NCBI GenBank assembly: GCA_013330915.1
Contig: DUHK01000096.1
Location: 1-14,453 of the forward strand
Length of the DNA stretch: 14,453 nucleotides
Direction of reading: 5' to 3'
Source of the DNA: Methanosphaera sp.
Lineage (GTDB): Archaea; Methanobacteriota; Methanobacteria; Methanobacteriales; Methanobacteriaceae
Shown here: piece after piece, positions 1 through 6,900 of the stretch
How the letters are laid out: each line of letters opens with the position of its first letter
Position numbering within the stretch: the stretch's first letter is position 1
The notes under the pieces: generated by a model
The model's database searches: none
What the model saw: the letters and a program-made list of their open reading frames with translations, nothing else
Told to the model about the DNA's origin: nothing
Program-made: the position numbers and the translations under genes

Positions 1-765
1 AAACCTCCTGCAAGATATAATCAGGCATCCATTATTCGTGAATTGGAAAAACGTGGATTGGGAACGAAATCCACAAGGGCAAACATAGTGTCAATATTAT
101 ATACACGTAAATATGTTGAAGGCAAAAAAATCACTGTAAATGAACTAGGGGAGAGGATGATAGACACATTATCCAAATATTCCGAAAGAATCACCAGTGA
201 ACAGATGACACGTGAATTCGAAGATGACCTTGCAGATATCAAAGAGCATAAAATAACTGAAGGCAATGTTATTGAAGAGGCAAAAAATGAATTAAACGGA
301 ATTCTGGATTCCATAGATGTAAACAAAGAAAATATTGGGAAAGAACTGTTTGAAGCATACGAACAAAGTCGTATTGTAGGCAAATGTGATTGTGGTGGAA
401 ACTTAATCATAATTTCTTCACCTAAAGGTGGTAAATTTGTCGGATGTACCAGCTACCCTGAATGCAAAAAAACATATTCATTACCTGTGGGTGCAAGTGT
501 ACTTAAGACTACATGTGAAAAATGTGGTTTGCCTTTAATATCCTATGGAAAACCTAGACAAAGAGCATGTTTAGATTTCGAATGTGCAAACGGTGGTAAA
601 AAATCAACAAATGAAATAGTTGGTAAATGTCCTGATTGTGGAGAAGATTTAATTAAACGTATGGGCAGATTCGGTGAATTCATAGGATGTACCGGATTTC
701 CTAAATGCAGATTCACATCATCAATTGCCGATTATGAGAAATCACAAAAAGAGAGTGATAAATAA
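1..765 (+). CDS. topA: DNA topoisomerase I (type IA), C-terminal part, 5'-truncated by window edge
   Basis: Type IA topoisomerases relax negatively supercoiled DNA by cutting one strand through an active-site tyrosine; that tyrosine lies upstream of the window. The reading frame is open from base 1 with no start, so the gene enters from the left; 254 residues are visible. Residues 2-27 carry the family's conserved PPARY, ELEKRG and GTKSTRA segments, which end the catalytic core and contact DNA in bacterial homologues. Three C4 zinc fingers of the topoisomerase C-terminal type follow: C129/C131/C149/C155, C172/C175/C190/C195 and C210/C213/C230/C236. The first has CxC instead of the usual CxxC. 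The C-terminus is hydrophilic. The gene converges on the helicase gene with 11 bp between stops, and its last codons form one arm of a terminator hairpin. Identification is secure; only the missing 5' part is unknown. Confidence 0.95.
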   Translation, partial: KPPARYNQASIIRELEKRGLGTKSTRANIVSILYTRKYVEGKKITVNELGERMIDTLSKYSERITSEQMTREFEDDLADIKEHKITEGNVIEEAKNELNGILDSIDVNKENIGKELFEAYEQSRIVGKCDCGGNLIIISSPKGGKFVGCTSYPECKKTYSLPVGASVLKTTCEKCGLPLISYGKPRQRACLDFECANGGKKSTNEIVGKCPDCGEDLIKRMGRFGEFIGCTGFPKCRFTSSIADYEKSQKESDK

Positions 766-785
766 CACTCTCAATACTATTTTTT
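746..785. terminator. Bidirectional intrinsic terminator between topA and the helicase gene
   Basis: A perfect 7-bp inverted repeat (GAGAGTG at 751-757, CACTCTC at 766-772) encloses an 8-nt loop containing the topA stop codon. On the plus strand it is followed by six T at 780-785. On the minus strand the hairpin is followed by the complement of five A at 746-750, also a U run in RNA. The element can therefore end both convergent transcripts. Hairpin plus U run is the bacterial style; archaeal RNA polymerase mainly needs the U run. Confidence 0.75.
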
Positions 786-3095
786 AGAATTATGAACTGT
801 TTCATACAATTGTTTTAATATTAACAGTGTTCCTTCCTTATTTAAATGTTTATCATCTGTCTGATTTTGTGAGCTGTATATGCATGCAGGACAACCGGAT
901 TCACATTCACAGTCCCTTATGAGTTCATAAGCCATTTTTATAATGTCCTCAAATAATGTATATGCCTTGTCGGTTAGTCCGACTCCTCCTTCAAATCCGT
1001 CATAGATGAATATGGTTGCGTTTAATGTGTCCTGGTGCATGTTTTTGGACACGCCACCCAAATCATATGTATCACACATTACATGAAATGGAGCTACAGA
1101 TATTAAAACATTCTCAACACCCTGCAAACAACCCATGAAAACATCCTTGAATTTTGAATCAGTTACAAGATACTCTTCCAACATTTCTTTAATGTAGTAT
1201 GGTATCGTAAACCATAATCCCTTTGTTTTAAATTCTAAAGGTGGAAGATTAAGTTTTTTGGAAGATGAAATTTTATTGAATTTCATGATATTGTATCTGT
1301 CATATTTTTCAGTTACCGTTAATCTACCGTAACATAATGTCACATCACCTAATTTTTTCTCTTTTTCTTTTTTAAGGTTTTTAACATCAACTTCCTTGAT
1401 TGTTTGAGTATAATACTTTAAGTCCTGTTTCTTAACGTAAATTCTTTTATTCTTAATGTCCATTTCCCTTACAATGTATGTTTCACCGTTATGTATTAAA
1501 ACAGCATTTTCATGTGCTTCCCTGAATGCCTGTTTTTCATTCATATCCTCAAGGAAACGATTTCCATTAAATACCTTGTATGGTTCGGATATCACGTCAC
1601 TAAGGTTCACTTCAAAGTTAGGACTTTTGTCCTGCTTGAGTAACTCCATATCACTGTAATGCCACTGGTTATTTCTGAATTTAAGGATTCCTTCATTTTC
1701 CATTTCACTTATTTCATCAAAAACGATTCCTTCGTCATCAAATCCAAAACTGTCCATTTCCCCAAATTTTAATGGAAGTTCATAAGCGGCACATTTAAGG
1801 TGTCCTCTTAGGATTTGCTGGTTGTTAAGATCTATTATTGCATGTTCATGTGTTTTGTTGAAGAAAACTTCGGGATGCTTCATGAAATACTGATCCAATG
1901 GGTTTTGGAATGCAACCATGGTTATTATGGATTGCTGATTTTTTCTTCCGGCCCGGCCGGCCTGCTGCCATGTGGATATCAGTGTTCCTGGATAGCCTGA
2001 AATAATCACACTATCCAATGAACCGATGTTTATGCCCAGTTCCAGTGCATTGGTGGTGACAACTCCCTTTAATTTACCTTCTTTCAGTTGGTCTTCTATC
2101 TTTTTTCGTTCTTCAACAGTGTAACCTGCACGATATGCGGTAATTTTATCACAGATTTGTGGCAATGTTTTTTCAAAGTGTTCTTTTGAATTTAATGCAG
2201 TTACCTCAGCCATTTTTCTTGAAATTTCAAAACATATTGTTTGAAAATCATTTTCTATAAATGTATTGAATAATCTTAATGTATCAGAGTGGGTGGATGG
2301 ACTTTTGGATTCAATTGCATATGGATTGAATAATATGAAATATTTTTTACCTGAAGGTGAACCGTTTTCATCAACAATCTTTGATTCAAGTCCTGTAAGT
2401 TTTTCTCCAAACTCCTGTGGATTGGCCAGTGTTGCGGTGGATATGATAAATTGAGGTTCGGAACCGTAATGTTTGCATATCCTTTTGAGACGTCTAATTA
2501 AAAGTGCCATGTTTGAACCGAAAACACCCCTATACTGATGTGCTTCATCGATTATCACGTACTTTATGTTTTCAAAAAATCTTCTCCATTGTTCATGCCA
2601 CGGGAGAATGTAATGTAATTCGTATGGGTTGGTTATCACCAGTCGTGACTTCTGTTTAATTTCTGGTCTTTTGGATTTCGGAGTGTCCCCATCATATTTT
2701 TCTGGATATATTCCCAGTTCACACTCCTTGTCGATGTTGAGCAGACTCTTCAATTGGTCGTTGGCAAGGGCTTTGGTAGGATAAATATAAAGGGCAGTGT
2801 CGTTTTTATTTATGGTCAAATCTTCAATAACCGGCAAGGTAAATGATAATGTTTTTCCACTTGCTGTAGGTGTTGTGATGATTACATTATTTCCTTTTCT
2901 AACTTCTTTTAGTGTTTTGTATTGGTGAGTATATAGTTTGATGTTTTGTTTTTCAAGATAATCCTGTATTGGTGCTGGAAAATCAACTTTTTCCTGTGAA
3001 TATCTGGCTCGTTTTGCAGGAATTTCTTCGATATGTTCAATTCTGTCTCTAAACCATTTTTTATTTTGGAAATATTCTAAAATTTCTTCTACCAT
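777..3095 (-). CDS. MrfA/Hrq1-type DEAD/DEAH-box DNA helicase with DUF1998 zinc domain
   Basis: A predicted superfamily 2 ATP-dependent DNA helicase of 772 residues, cytosolic. Visible motifs are Walker A TPTASGKT (75-82), DEAH box (183-186), STAT motif III (219-222) and QQAGRAGR motif VI (377-384). The C-terminal domain has CDTYDLGG (from C674) and a CxCxxxCxxC cluster (C729, C731, C735, C738), the layout of the DUF1998/MrfA zinc-binding domain. Length is close to Bacillus MrfA (about 750), which excises mitomycin lesions, and the family includes fungal Hrq1. A role in lesion or crosslink repair is inferred from that family. The ATG is preceded by AGGGT (minus strand, 3106-3110) at about 11 nt. 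It converges on topA and diverges from aglB, so it is probably monocistronic. Lhr is an alternative helicase family but lacks this zinc domain. Confidence 0.88.
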   Translation of the reverse strand: MVEEILEYFQNKKWFRDRIEHIEEIPAKRARYSQEKVDFPAPIQDYLEKQNIKLYTHQYKTLKEVRKGNNVIITTPTASGKTLSFTLPVIEDLTINKNDTALYIYPTKALANDQLKSLLNIDKECELGIYPEKYDGDTPKSKRPEIKQKSRLVITNPYELHYILPWHEQWRRFFENIKYVIIDEAHQYRGVFGSNMALLIRRLKRICKHYGSEPQFIISTATLANPQEFGEKLTGLESKIVDENGSPSGKKYFILFNPYAIESKSPSTHSDTLRLFNTFIENDFQTICFEISRKMAEVTALNSKEHFEKTLPQICDKITAYRAGYTVEERKKIEDQLKEGKLKGVVTTNALELGINIGSLDSVIISGYPGTLISTWQQAGRAGRKNQQSIITMVAFQNPLDQYFMKHPEVFFNKTHEHAIIDLNNQQILRGHLKCAAYELPLKFGEMDSFGFDDEGIVFDEISEMENEGILKFRNNQWHYSDMELLKQDKSPNFEVNLSDVISEPYKVFNGNRFLEDMNEKQAFREAHENAVLIHNGETYIVREMDIKNKRIYVKKQDLKYYTQTIKEVDVKNLKKEKEKKLGDVTLCYGRLTVTEKYDRYNIMKFNKISSSKKLNLPPLEFKTKGLWFTIPYYIKEMLEEYLVTDSKFKDVFMGCLQGVENVLISVAPFHVMCDTYDLGGVSKNMHQDTLNATIFIYDGFEGGVGLTDKAYTLFEDIIKMAYELIRDCECESGCPACIYSSQNQTDDKHLNKEGTLLILKQLYETVHNSKK

Positions 3096-3147
3096 ATTAT
3101 TTACTACCCTAAACTTTTTTTCATATCCCTTTAAAATTCAATATGCT

Positions 3148-3159
3148 ATTATATATTAT
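3148..3159 (-). promoter_or_regulatory. Putative TATA box for the helicase gene
   Basis: On the minus strand this reads ATAATATATAAT, centred about 58 nt upstream of the helicase ATG. A start site about 25 nt downstream would leave a leader of roughly 30 nt that includes the AGGGT ribosome-binding site. In such AT-rich DNA, TATA-like strings are common, so this is a candidate only. Confidence 0.4.
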
Positions 3160-3354
3160 CTGATTTTTAAGTGTTTTAAGTATTATCACAAAAAATATTT
3201 TGATTATAGAATAAGTTGTGGGTTTTGTTATTTTTTTGGGAGTTAAATGATATTTTTATTTGCTTATTTTAACGGGGGATATGTTGTAATTTTTCTTATA
3301 TTCAGATTTATTTTAAAAAATATTCTAATAATTTAAATATATCTTTGAACTTAA

Positions 3355-3368
3355 ATCCTAATAAGGAT
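3355..3368. repeat. Short inverted repeat (ATCCT-AATA-AGGAT), possible operator
   Basis: The arms ATCCT (3355-3359) and AGGAT (3364-3368) are exact reverse complements separated by four bases. The site lies about 155 nt before the aglB start and 20-25 nt downstream of a TATA-like AATTTAAATATATC (3330-3343). It contains most of the G/C bases in its neighbourhood. This could be an operator for a dimeric regulator, but five-base arms can occur by chance. Confidence 0.25.
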
Positions 3369-3434
3369 AATTAATAAATTTTTTTATAACTATAACGAAA
3401 TTTATAATAAACAATATATTCTCGATTTTAAAAG

Positions 3435-3442
3435 TTTATAAT
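3435..3442 (+). promoter_or_regulatory. Putative TATA box for aglB
   Basis: TTTATAAT preceded by AAAAG, which resembles an archaeal purine-rich BRE followed by a TATA box. A start about 25 nt downstream would give a leader of about 55-60 nt containing the GGAGGT and AAGGAG sites before the aglB ATG at 3522. A second TATA-like string at 3330-3343 is an alternative. Confidence 0.4.
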
Positions 3443-3521
3443 TTGAATAAATAATCACACATTTATTAAGATGATATTATCCATTTTATATTCATCATTG
3501 GAGGTCAAAGGAGAATCACGC

Positions 3522-6056
3522 ATGGTCAATAAAAATTTAATTACAAAGATAGCGCCAATTGTCATAGCGTTACTATTAGTTCTAACTGTTTTTGCTATCA
3601 GAGCAGAAACAATTAATCTGGGCGGAATATCTGACCCGGACATGAAAGCATTATATCAAGATGATAGCGGAATGCCATATTTCACAGAGCTCGACTCATA
3701 TTATAATTACCGTTTAACCGAGAATTATTTGAAAACAGGTCACTTAGGTGATACTCAGATAAATGGTACGGACTGGGATTCGTTATCAACGTCCCCTCAT
3801 GGTAGGGAAGCAAACTATCAACCTGTAATAATCGTCTTAGCTGCTTGGGTATACAAATTTGTTAACATGTTTGGAAATGTTTCATTAACCCAAATTGCAT
3901 TTTGGCTAGGTCCGCTTATAGGTTCATTAGCAGTTTTACCTGCATTTTTCATTGTTAAAAGAGCAACTGGAAGTACATGGGGAGCAGTCGTTGCGGGTGT
4001 TATAGCAGGTGCTGCACCGGCATATTTCTCTCACACATACGGAGGTTTCTTCGATACAGATATGTTCAACGTACTTTTACCATTGATGACCGTACTGTTC
4101 TTAACTGAAAGTATTTATGCAAAAAAACCATTGTTTAAAGCAGTTTACGCTGCAATATCTGCAATATTCCTTGCATTGTTCTCATTAACATGGAGTGGGT
4201 ACGCATACATGGTACTTTTAACATTCGGTACACTGATACTTTATTTCCCTGCTTCATACCTGATGGACAAATTTGATGGTAAGGATCTTTCAAATAAAAA
4301 ACAATGGCTACAAAACAATCCTGCAACAATACCTTTCATAGTATTTGCAATAGTCGCAATCATATTATTACTGATAACAGTTGGTTCAACATTCTTCGAA
4401 ACAGTAATGAGCGTTCTCGGAATGTCTACCAGCTTACAAAGTGCAACCGCAGGATCAGCATATCCTAACGTATACGTATCCGTAGGTGAGATGCAAATTC
4501 CACAACCTATTGATATAATAAACAACAGTGGTGGACCATTTACCATATTATTCGCTTTCGTCGGATTCATATTATTGTTTGTTGGTTTATCCAAAAAAGC
4601 AAAATCCGAAGAAACAGAAGTAGTTGAGGAAAAAGAAGAAAAAGAAAAACAAATCAGAACAAGAAGATACATACCAAAAACCAAAAAGGCTGAAGAAATA
4701 AGTCATGCCCACGAACACAGGTTTATTCCTGGAAAATTCGAATGGACACAAGATGAAAAATACAGAAATCTCTTCCTGTTTGTCCTATTAATATTATGGA
4801 CAGTAGGTATTGCAATAATGTTAACACAGGGTACAAGGTTTATCGAACAGTTCGAAGTACCTATGGCTTTACTTGCAGGTCTATCCATTGGTTTATTTGT
4901 TCATTATGTTGATTTAAAAATCGAACAGAAAAATTATGTTACAATCATAGCACTGGCACTTGTGTTATTGACGGTTGTAAGTCCGTTATACGCAGATCAT
5001 CTAACTTCATCACAAGCAGTAGGAAGTACAAACGACGACATGTTCAACACATTAACATGGATTAAGTCAAACACACCTGAAAATTCAGTTCTCGCATCAT
5101 GGTGGGACTTCGGGCACTTGTTTACTGCAATAGCAAATAGACAAGTGGTATTCGACGGAGGTTCACAGAACAACATGAGAGCTTACTGGATAGGTAATTC
5201 CTTGGCAACAACCAATGAGGATTTATCAGCAGGTATTCTAAGAATGCTTGCAAACAGTGGTGAAGATGCTTCAAACGTCCTGGATTCATACACCGGTGAC
5301 ACAACAAAAACCGTGAAAATCCTAAATGAAATCTTACCTATGGACAGAACACAAGCTAGCAGCACATTAACAGGAACATATGGTTTAGATGCACAACAAG
5401 CAAATTCAGTTTTAGACCTTACCCATCCATCTGAAACAAAACCAATGTACTTAATATTAAGTTCAGATATGCTTTCAAAAGCAGCATGGTGGTCTTACTT
5501 CGGAACATGGAACTTTGAAAATCAAACATCAAACCACTACTCATACTATGCAGCTCAAAGTCAAACAGAAGACATGGGTGGAAAACAATTCACATTAGGT
5601 AGAGAAAATGGTGTTGTCGGAGTTTCAGGTACAAGTAACGAAACAAACGGAACTACAATGAACTTTGCTTACATCGATCAAAGTAAATTAAATAAAACAA
5701 TTGACATGTTTACACAAGAAGACAAACAACGTGTAGCAAACGAATTAAGTGAAGGTACAGGAAATGAACTGTTAAAACCACATAAACTAATACTCGTGGA
5801 AAACAATCAATTAACTGAAAAAGTTGTGAACAATAACAGTAACATGTCTATCATGGCATTCCATCAAACTGATGGTTCATACTTCACAGTATTATTCGAT
5901 TCATTCCTTGAAGATTCAGTATTCACAAAATTATACCTTGAAAGCGGATATAATGCAACCCGTTTCTCATTTGCTCATTCAGAACCAGGTATAAGTGTAT
6001 GGAATGTGAACGAATATCCAAACGCAACAGCTACAAACAATACAACTTCTCAATAA
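3522..6056 (+). CDS. aglB: Archaeal oligosaccharyltransferase AglB (STT3 family)
   Basis: An integral membrane enzyme that transfers a lipid-linked glycan to asparagine in N-x-S/T sites on the outer face of the membrane. The 844 residues begin with a transmembrane segment (about 8-27). The first acidic catalytic motif is in ELDSYYNYR (D58), the second is FDTD (177-180), the loop SVGE is at 320-323, and the signature WWDFG is at 527-531, where most relatives have WWDYG. Many membrane segments precede a soluble C-terminal domain. I chose ATG 3522 over the in-frame ATG at 3471 because GGAGGT (3500-3505) and AAGGAG lie just before it and the extra 17 residues are not needed. A strongly charged, histidine-containing cytosolic loop (about 358-415) splits the membrane domain. 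It appears monocistronic, ending at a T-rich tract. Confidence 0.93.
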   Translation: MVNKNLITKIAPIVIALLLVLTVFAIRAETINLGGISDPDMKALYQDDSGMPYFTELDSYYNYRLTENYLKTGHLGDTQINGTDWDSLSTSPHGREANYQPVIIVLAAWVYKFVNMFGNVSLTQIAFWLGPLIGSLAVLPAFFIVKRATGSTWGAVVAGVIAGAAPAYFSHTYGGFFDTDMFNVLLPLMTVLFLTESIYAKKPLFKAVYAAISAIFLALFSLTWSGYAYMVLLTFGTLILYFPASYLMDKFDGKDLSNKKQWLQNNPATIPFIVFAIVAIILLLITVGSTFFETVMSVLGMSTSLQSATAGSAYPNVYVSVGEMQIPQPIDIINNSGGPFTILFAFVGFILLFVGLSKKAKSEETEVVEEKEEKEKQIRTRRYIPKTKKAEEISHAHEHRFIPGKFEWTQDEKYRNLFLFVLLILWTVGIAIMLTQGTRFIEQFEVPMALLAGLSIGLFVHYVDLKIEQKNYVTIIALALVLLTVVSPLYADHLTSSQAVGSTNDDMFNTLTWIKSNTPENSVLASWWDFGHLFTAIANRQVVFDGGSQNNMRAYWIGNSLATTNEDLSAGILRMLANSGEDASNVLDSYTGDTTKTVKILNEILPMDRTQASSTLTGTYGLDAQQANSVLDLTHPSETKPMYLILSSDMLSKAAWWSYFGTWNFENQTSNHYSYYAAQSQTEDMGGKQFTLGRENGVVGVSGTSNETNGTTMNFAYIDQSKLNKTIDMFTQEDKQRVANELSEGTGNELLKPHKLILVENNQLTEKVVNNNSNMSIMAFHQTDGSYFTVLFDSFLEDSVFTKLYLESGYNATRFSFAHSEPGISVWNVNEYPNATATNNTTSQ

Positions 6057-6072
6057 CCACCAACATTAATCT

Positions 6073-6092
6073 CCCTTTTTTTTATTTTTTTT
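6073..6092 (+). terminator. T-rich tract after aglB
   Basis: Two runs of eight T, separated by one A, begin about 18 nt after the aglB stop and follow CTCCC. No clear hairpin precedes them. U-rich stretches alone can end transcription in archaea, so this is a likely terminator. Confidence 0.5.
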
Positions 6093-6123
6093 CAACAAAT
6101 TCTTTAAATTAAACATCTCAAAT

Positions 6124-6173
6124 TTTTTATAGAATAAATAACAAAGATATGTTTATATTAGGTTTATAAAAAT
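6124..6173 (+). promoter_or_regulatory. Probable promoter region for radB
   Basis: Three TATA-like strings lie here: TTTTTATAG (6124-6132), TTTATATTA (6152-6160) and TTTATAAAAAT (6163-6173). The ribosome-binding GGAG at 6177-6180 must be inside the transcript, so the first string fits best (start near 6155). The choice cannot be made from sequence alone. Confidence 0.35.
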
Positions 6174-6189
6174 AATGGAGATATTATAA

Positions 6190-6888
6190 TTGAAAACACT
6201 TTCAGATTTAAAACAATCTGTTTTAATTCCAACAAATTCTTCTTTGGATGAAATTTTAGGTGGGGGTATAGAAAAAGGTGCAATCACCCAATTTTACGGA
6301 CCTCCGGGATGTGGAAAAACTAATATTGTTTTGAAAATATTATACGAATCTACTAAAAATGGTTCCAAAGCTATTTTTATGGATACTGAAGGTGGATTGT
6401 CTTTAGAAAGAATTCAACAAATAGCGGCGTCTGATTTTGATTCTATAGCGAGAAACATATTTTTATTAGAGCCAAAAACATTCGATGAACAATTACTTGA
6501 AATACAAAATATAGAACAATTATTGAAAACTGATGATTCCATAGATATCCTAATCATAGATTCTATTGTAGCATTATATAGGGTAGAAGATGGTGATCCA
6601 TCTGAAATCAATAAGAAATTAGGTAGATTGATGGCTAAATTATTAACGTTAAGCAGAGAATTTGATATTGCGGTTGTAATTACTAATCAGATATATTCTC
6701 CTTTTGATTCGGATGATCTTATTGTTGAGCCGATTGGTGGAACTGTACTTAAATATTGGAGTAAAATTATTATAGAAATAGAAAGAAATTTAGGTTCCTT
6801 AACAAGAACGGCCACATTACAAAGGCATAAGAACAAATCACCAGGTCAATCAATCACATTTGAAATAACAGATAGAGGAATTTCATAA
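6190..6888 (+). CDS. radB: DNA repair and recombination protein RadB
   Basis: RadB is the euryarchaeal RecA/RadA paralogue, thought to assist RadA in homologous recombination. The 232-residue protein is nearly all ATPase core and lacks the N-terminal helix-hairpin-helix domain of RadA, which matches RadB family length. Walker A is GPPGCGKT (37-44), DTEGG is at 65-69, and Walker B is ILIID (120-124). QRHKN near 211-215 and the basic C-terminal segment resemble the family's DNA-binding end. The start is TTG: GGAG at 6177-6180 lies 9 nt upstream and the next residues fit RadB. It is followed after 12 bp by the aminotransferase gene, which has its own ribosome site, suggesting one transcript. I am confident of the family; detailed biochemical activity of RadB is known only in part. 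Confidence 0.93.
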   Translation: MKTLSDLKQSVLIPTNSSLDEILGGGIEKGAITQFYGPPGCGKTNIVLKILYESTKNGSKAIFMDTEGGLSLERIQQIAASDFDSIARNIFLLEPKTFDEQLLEIQNIEQLLKTDDSIDILIIDSIVALYRVEDGDPSEINKKLGRLMAKLLTLSREFDIAVVITNQIYSPFDSDDLIVEPIGGTVLKYWSKIIIEIERNLGSLTRTATLQRHKNKSPGQSITFEITDRGIS

Positions 6889-6900
6889 AGGGGTCAAATC

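Larger units (their letters stand above)
3096..3521. other. AT-rich intergenic region between divergent helicase and aglB genes
   Basis: This 426-bp gap holds no convincing coding sequence. It is extremely A+T-rich and contains TATA-like boxes facing both ways, a short inverted repeat at 3355-3368, and an aglB leader with a Shine-Dalgarno site at 3500-3513. I see no tRNA, no C/D-box motifs and no repeat array. It is long compared with the other gaps in this window, so an unrecognised small RNA or extra regulation is possible but not shown. Confidence 0.6.

Noticed and set aside
21..410. 129-codon open frame on the minus strand opposite topA
   Set aside because: It is antisense to a clearly conserved topoisomerase region, is rich in Ser/Phe/Ile as expected for a shadow frame, and shows no motif.
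777..3095. Helicase as part of a defence system (DUF1998 also occurs in DISARM DrmB and related systems)
   Set aside because: No methyltransferase, nuclease or other defence partner is adjacent. The gene stands alone between topA and aglB with the full helicase plus zinc-domain layout of MrfA.
3096..3470. Possible tRNA, C/D-box RNA or riboswitch in the gap
   Set aside because: No cloverleaf, no RTGATGA/CTGA pair and no known aptamer sequence was seen; only AT-rich promoter-like DNA.
3471..3521. In-frame upstream ATG that would add 17 residues to AglB
   Set aside because: GGAGGT and AAGGAG lie between this ATG and the one at 3522, correctly spaced for the later start, and the extra residues precede the natural N-terminal membrane segment.
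4241..4684. 147-codon open frame on the minus strand inside aglB
   Set aside because: It lies wholly opposite a conserved coding region, has no recognisable domain, and its composition is what the reverse of a membrane-protein gene gives.
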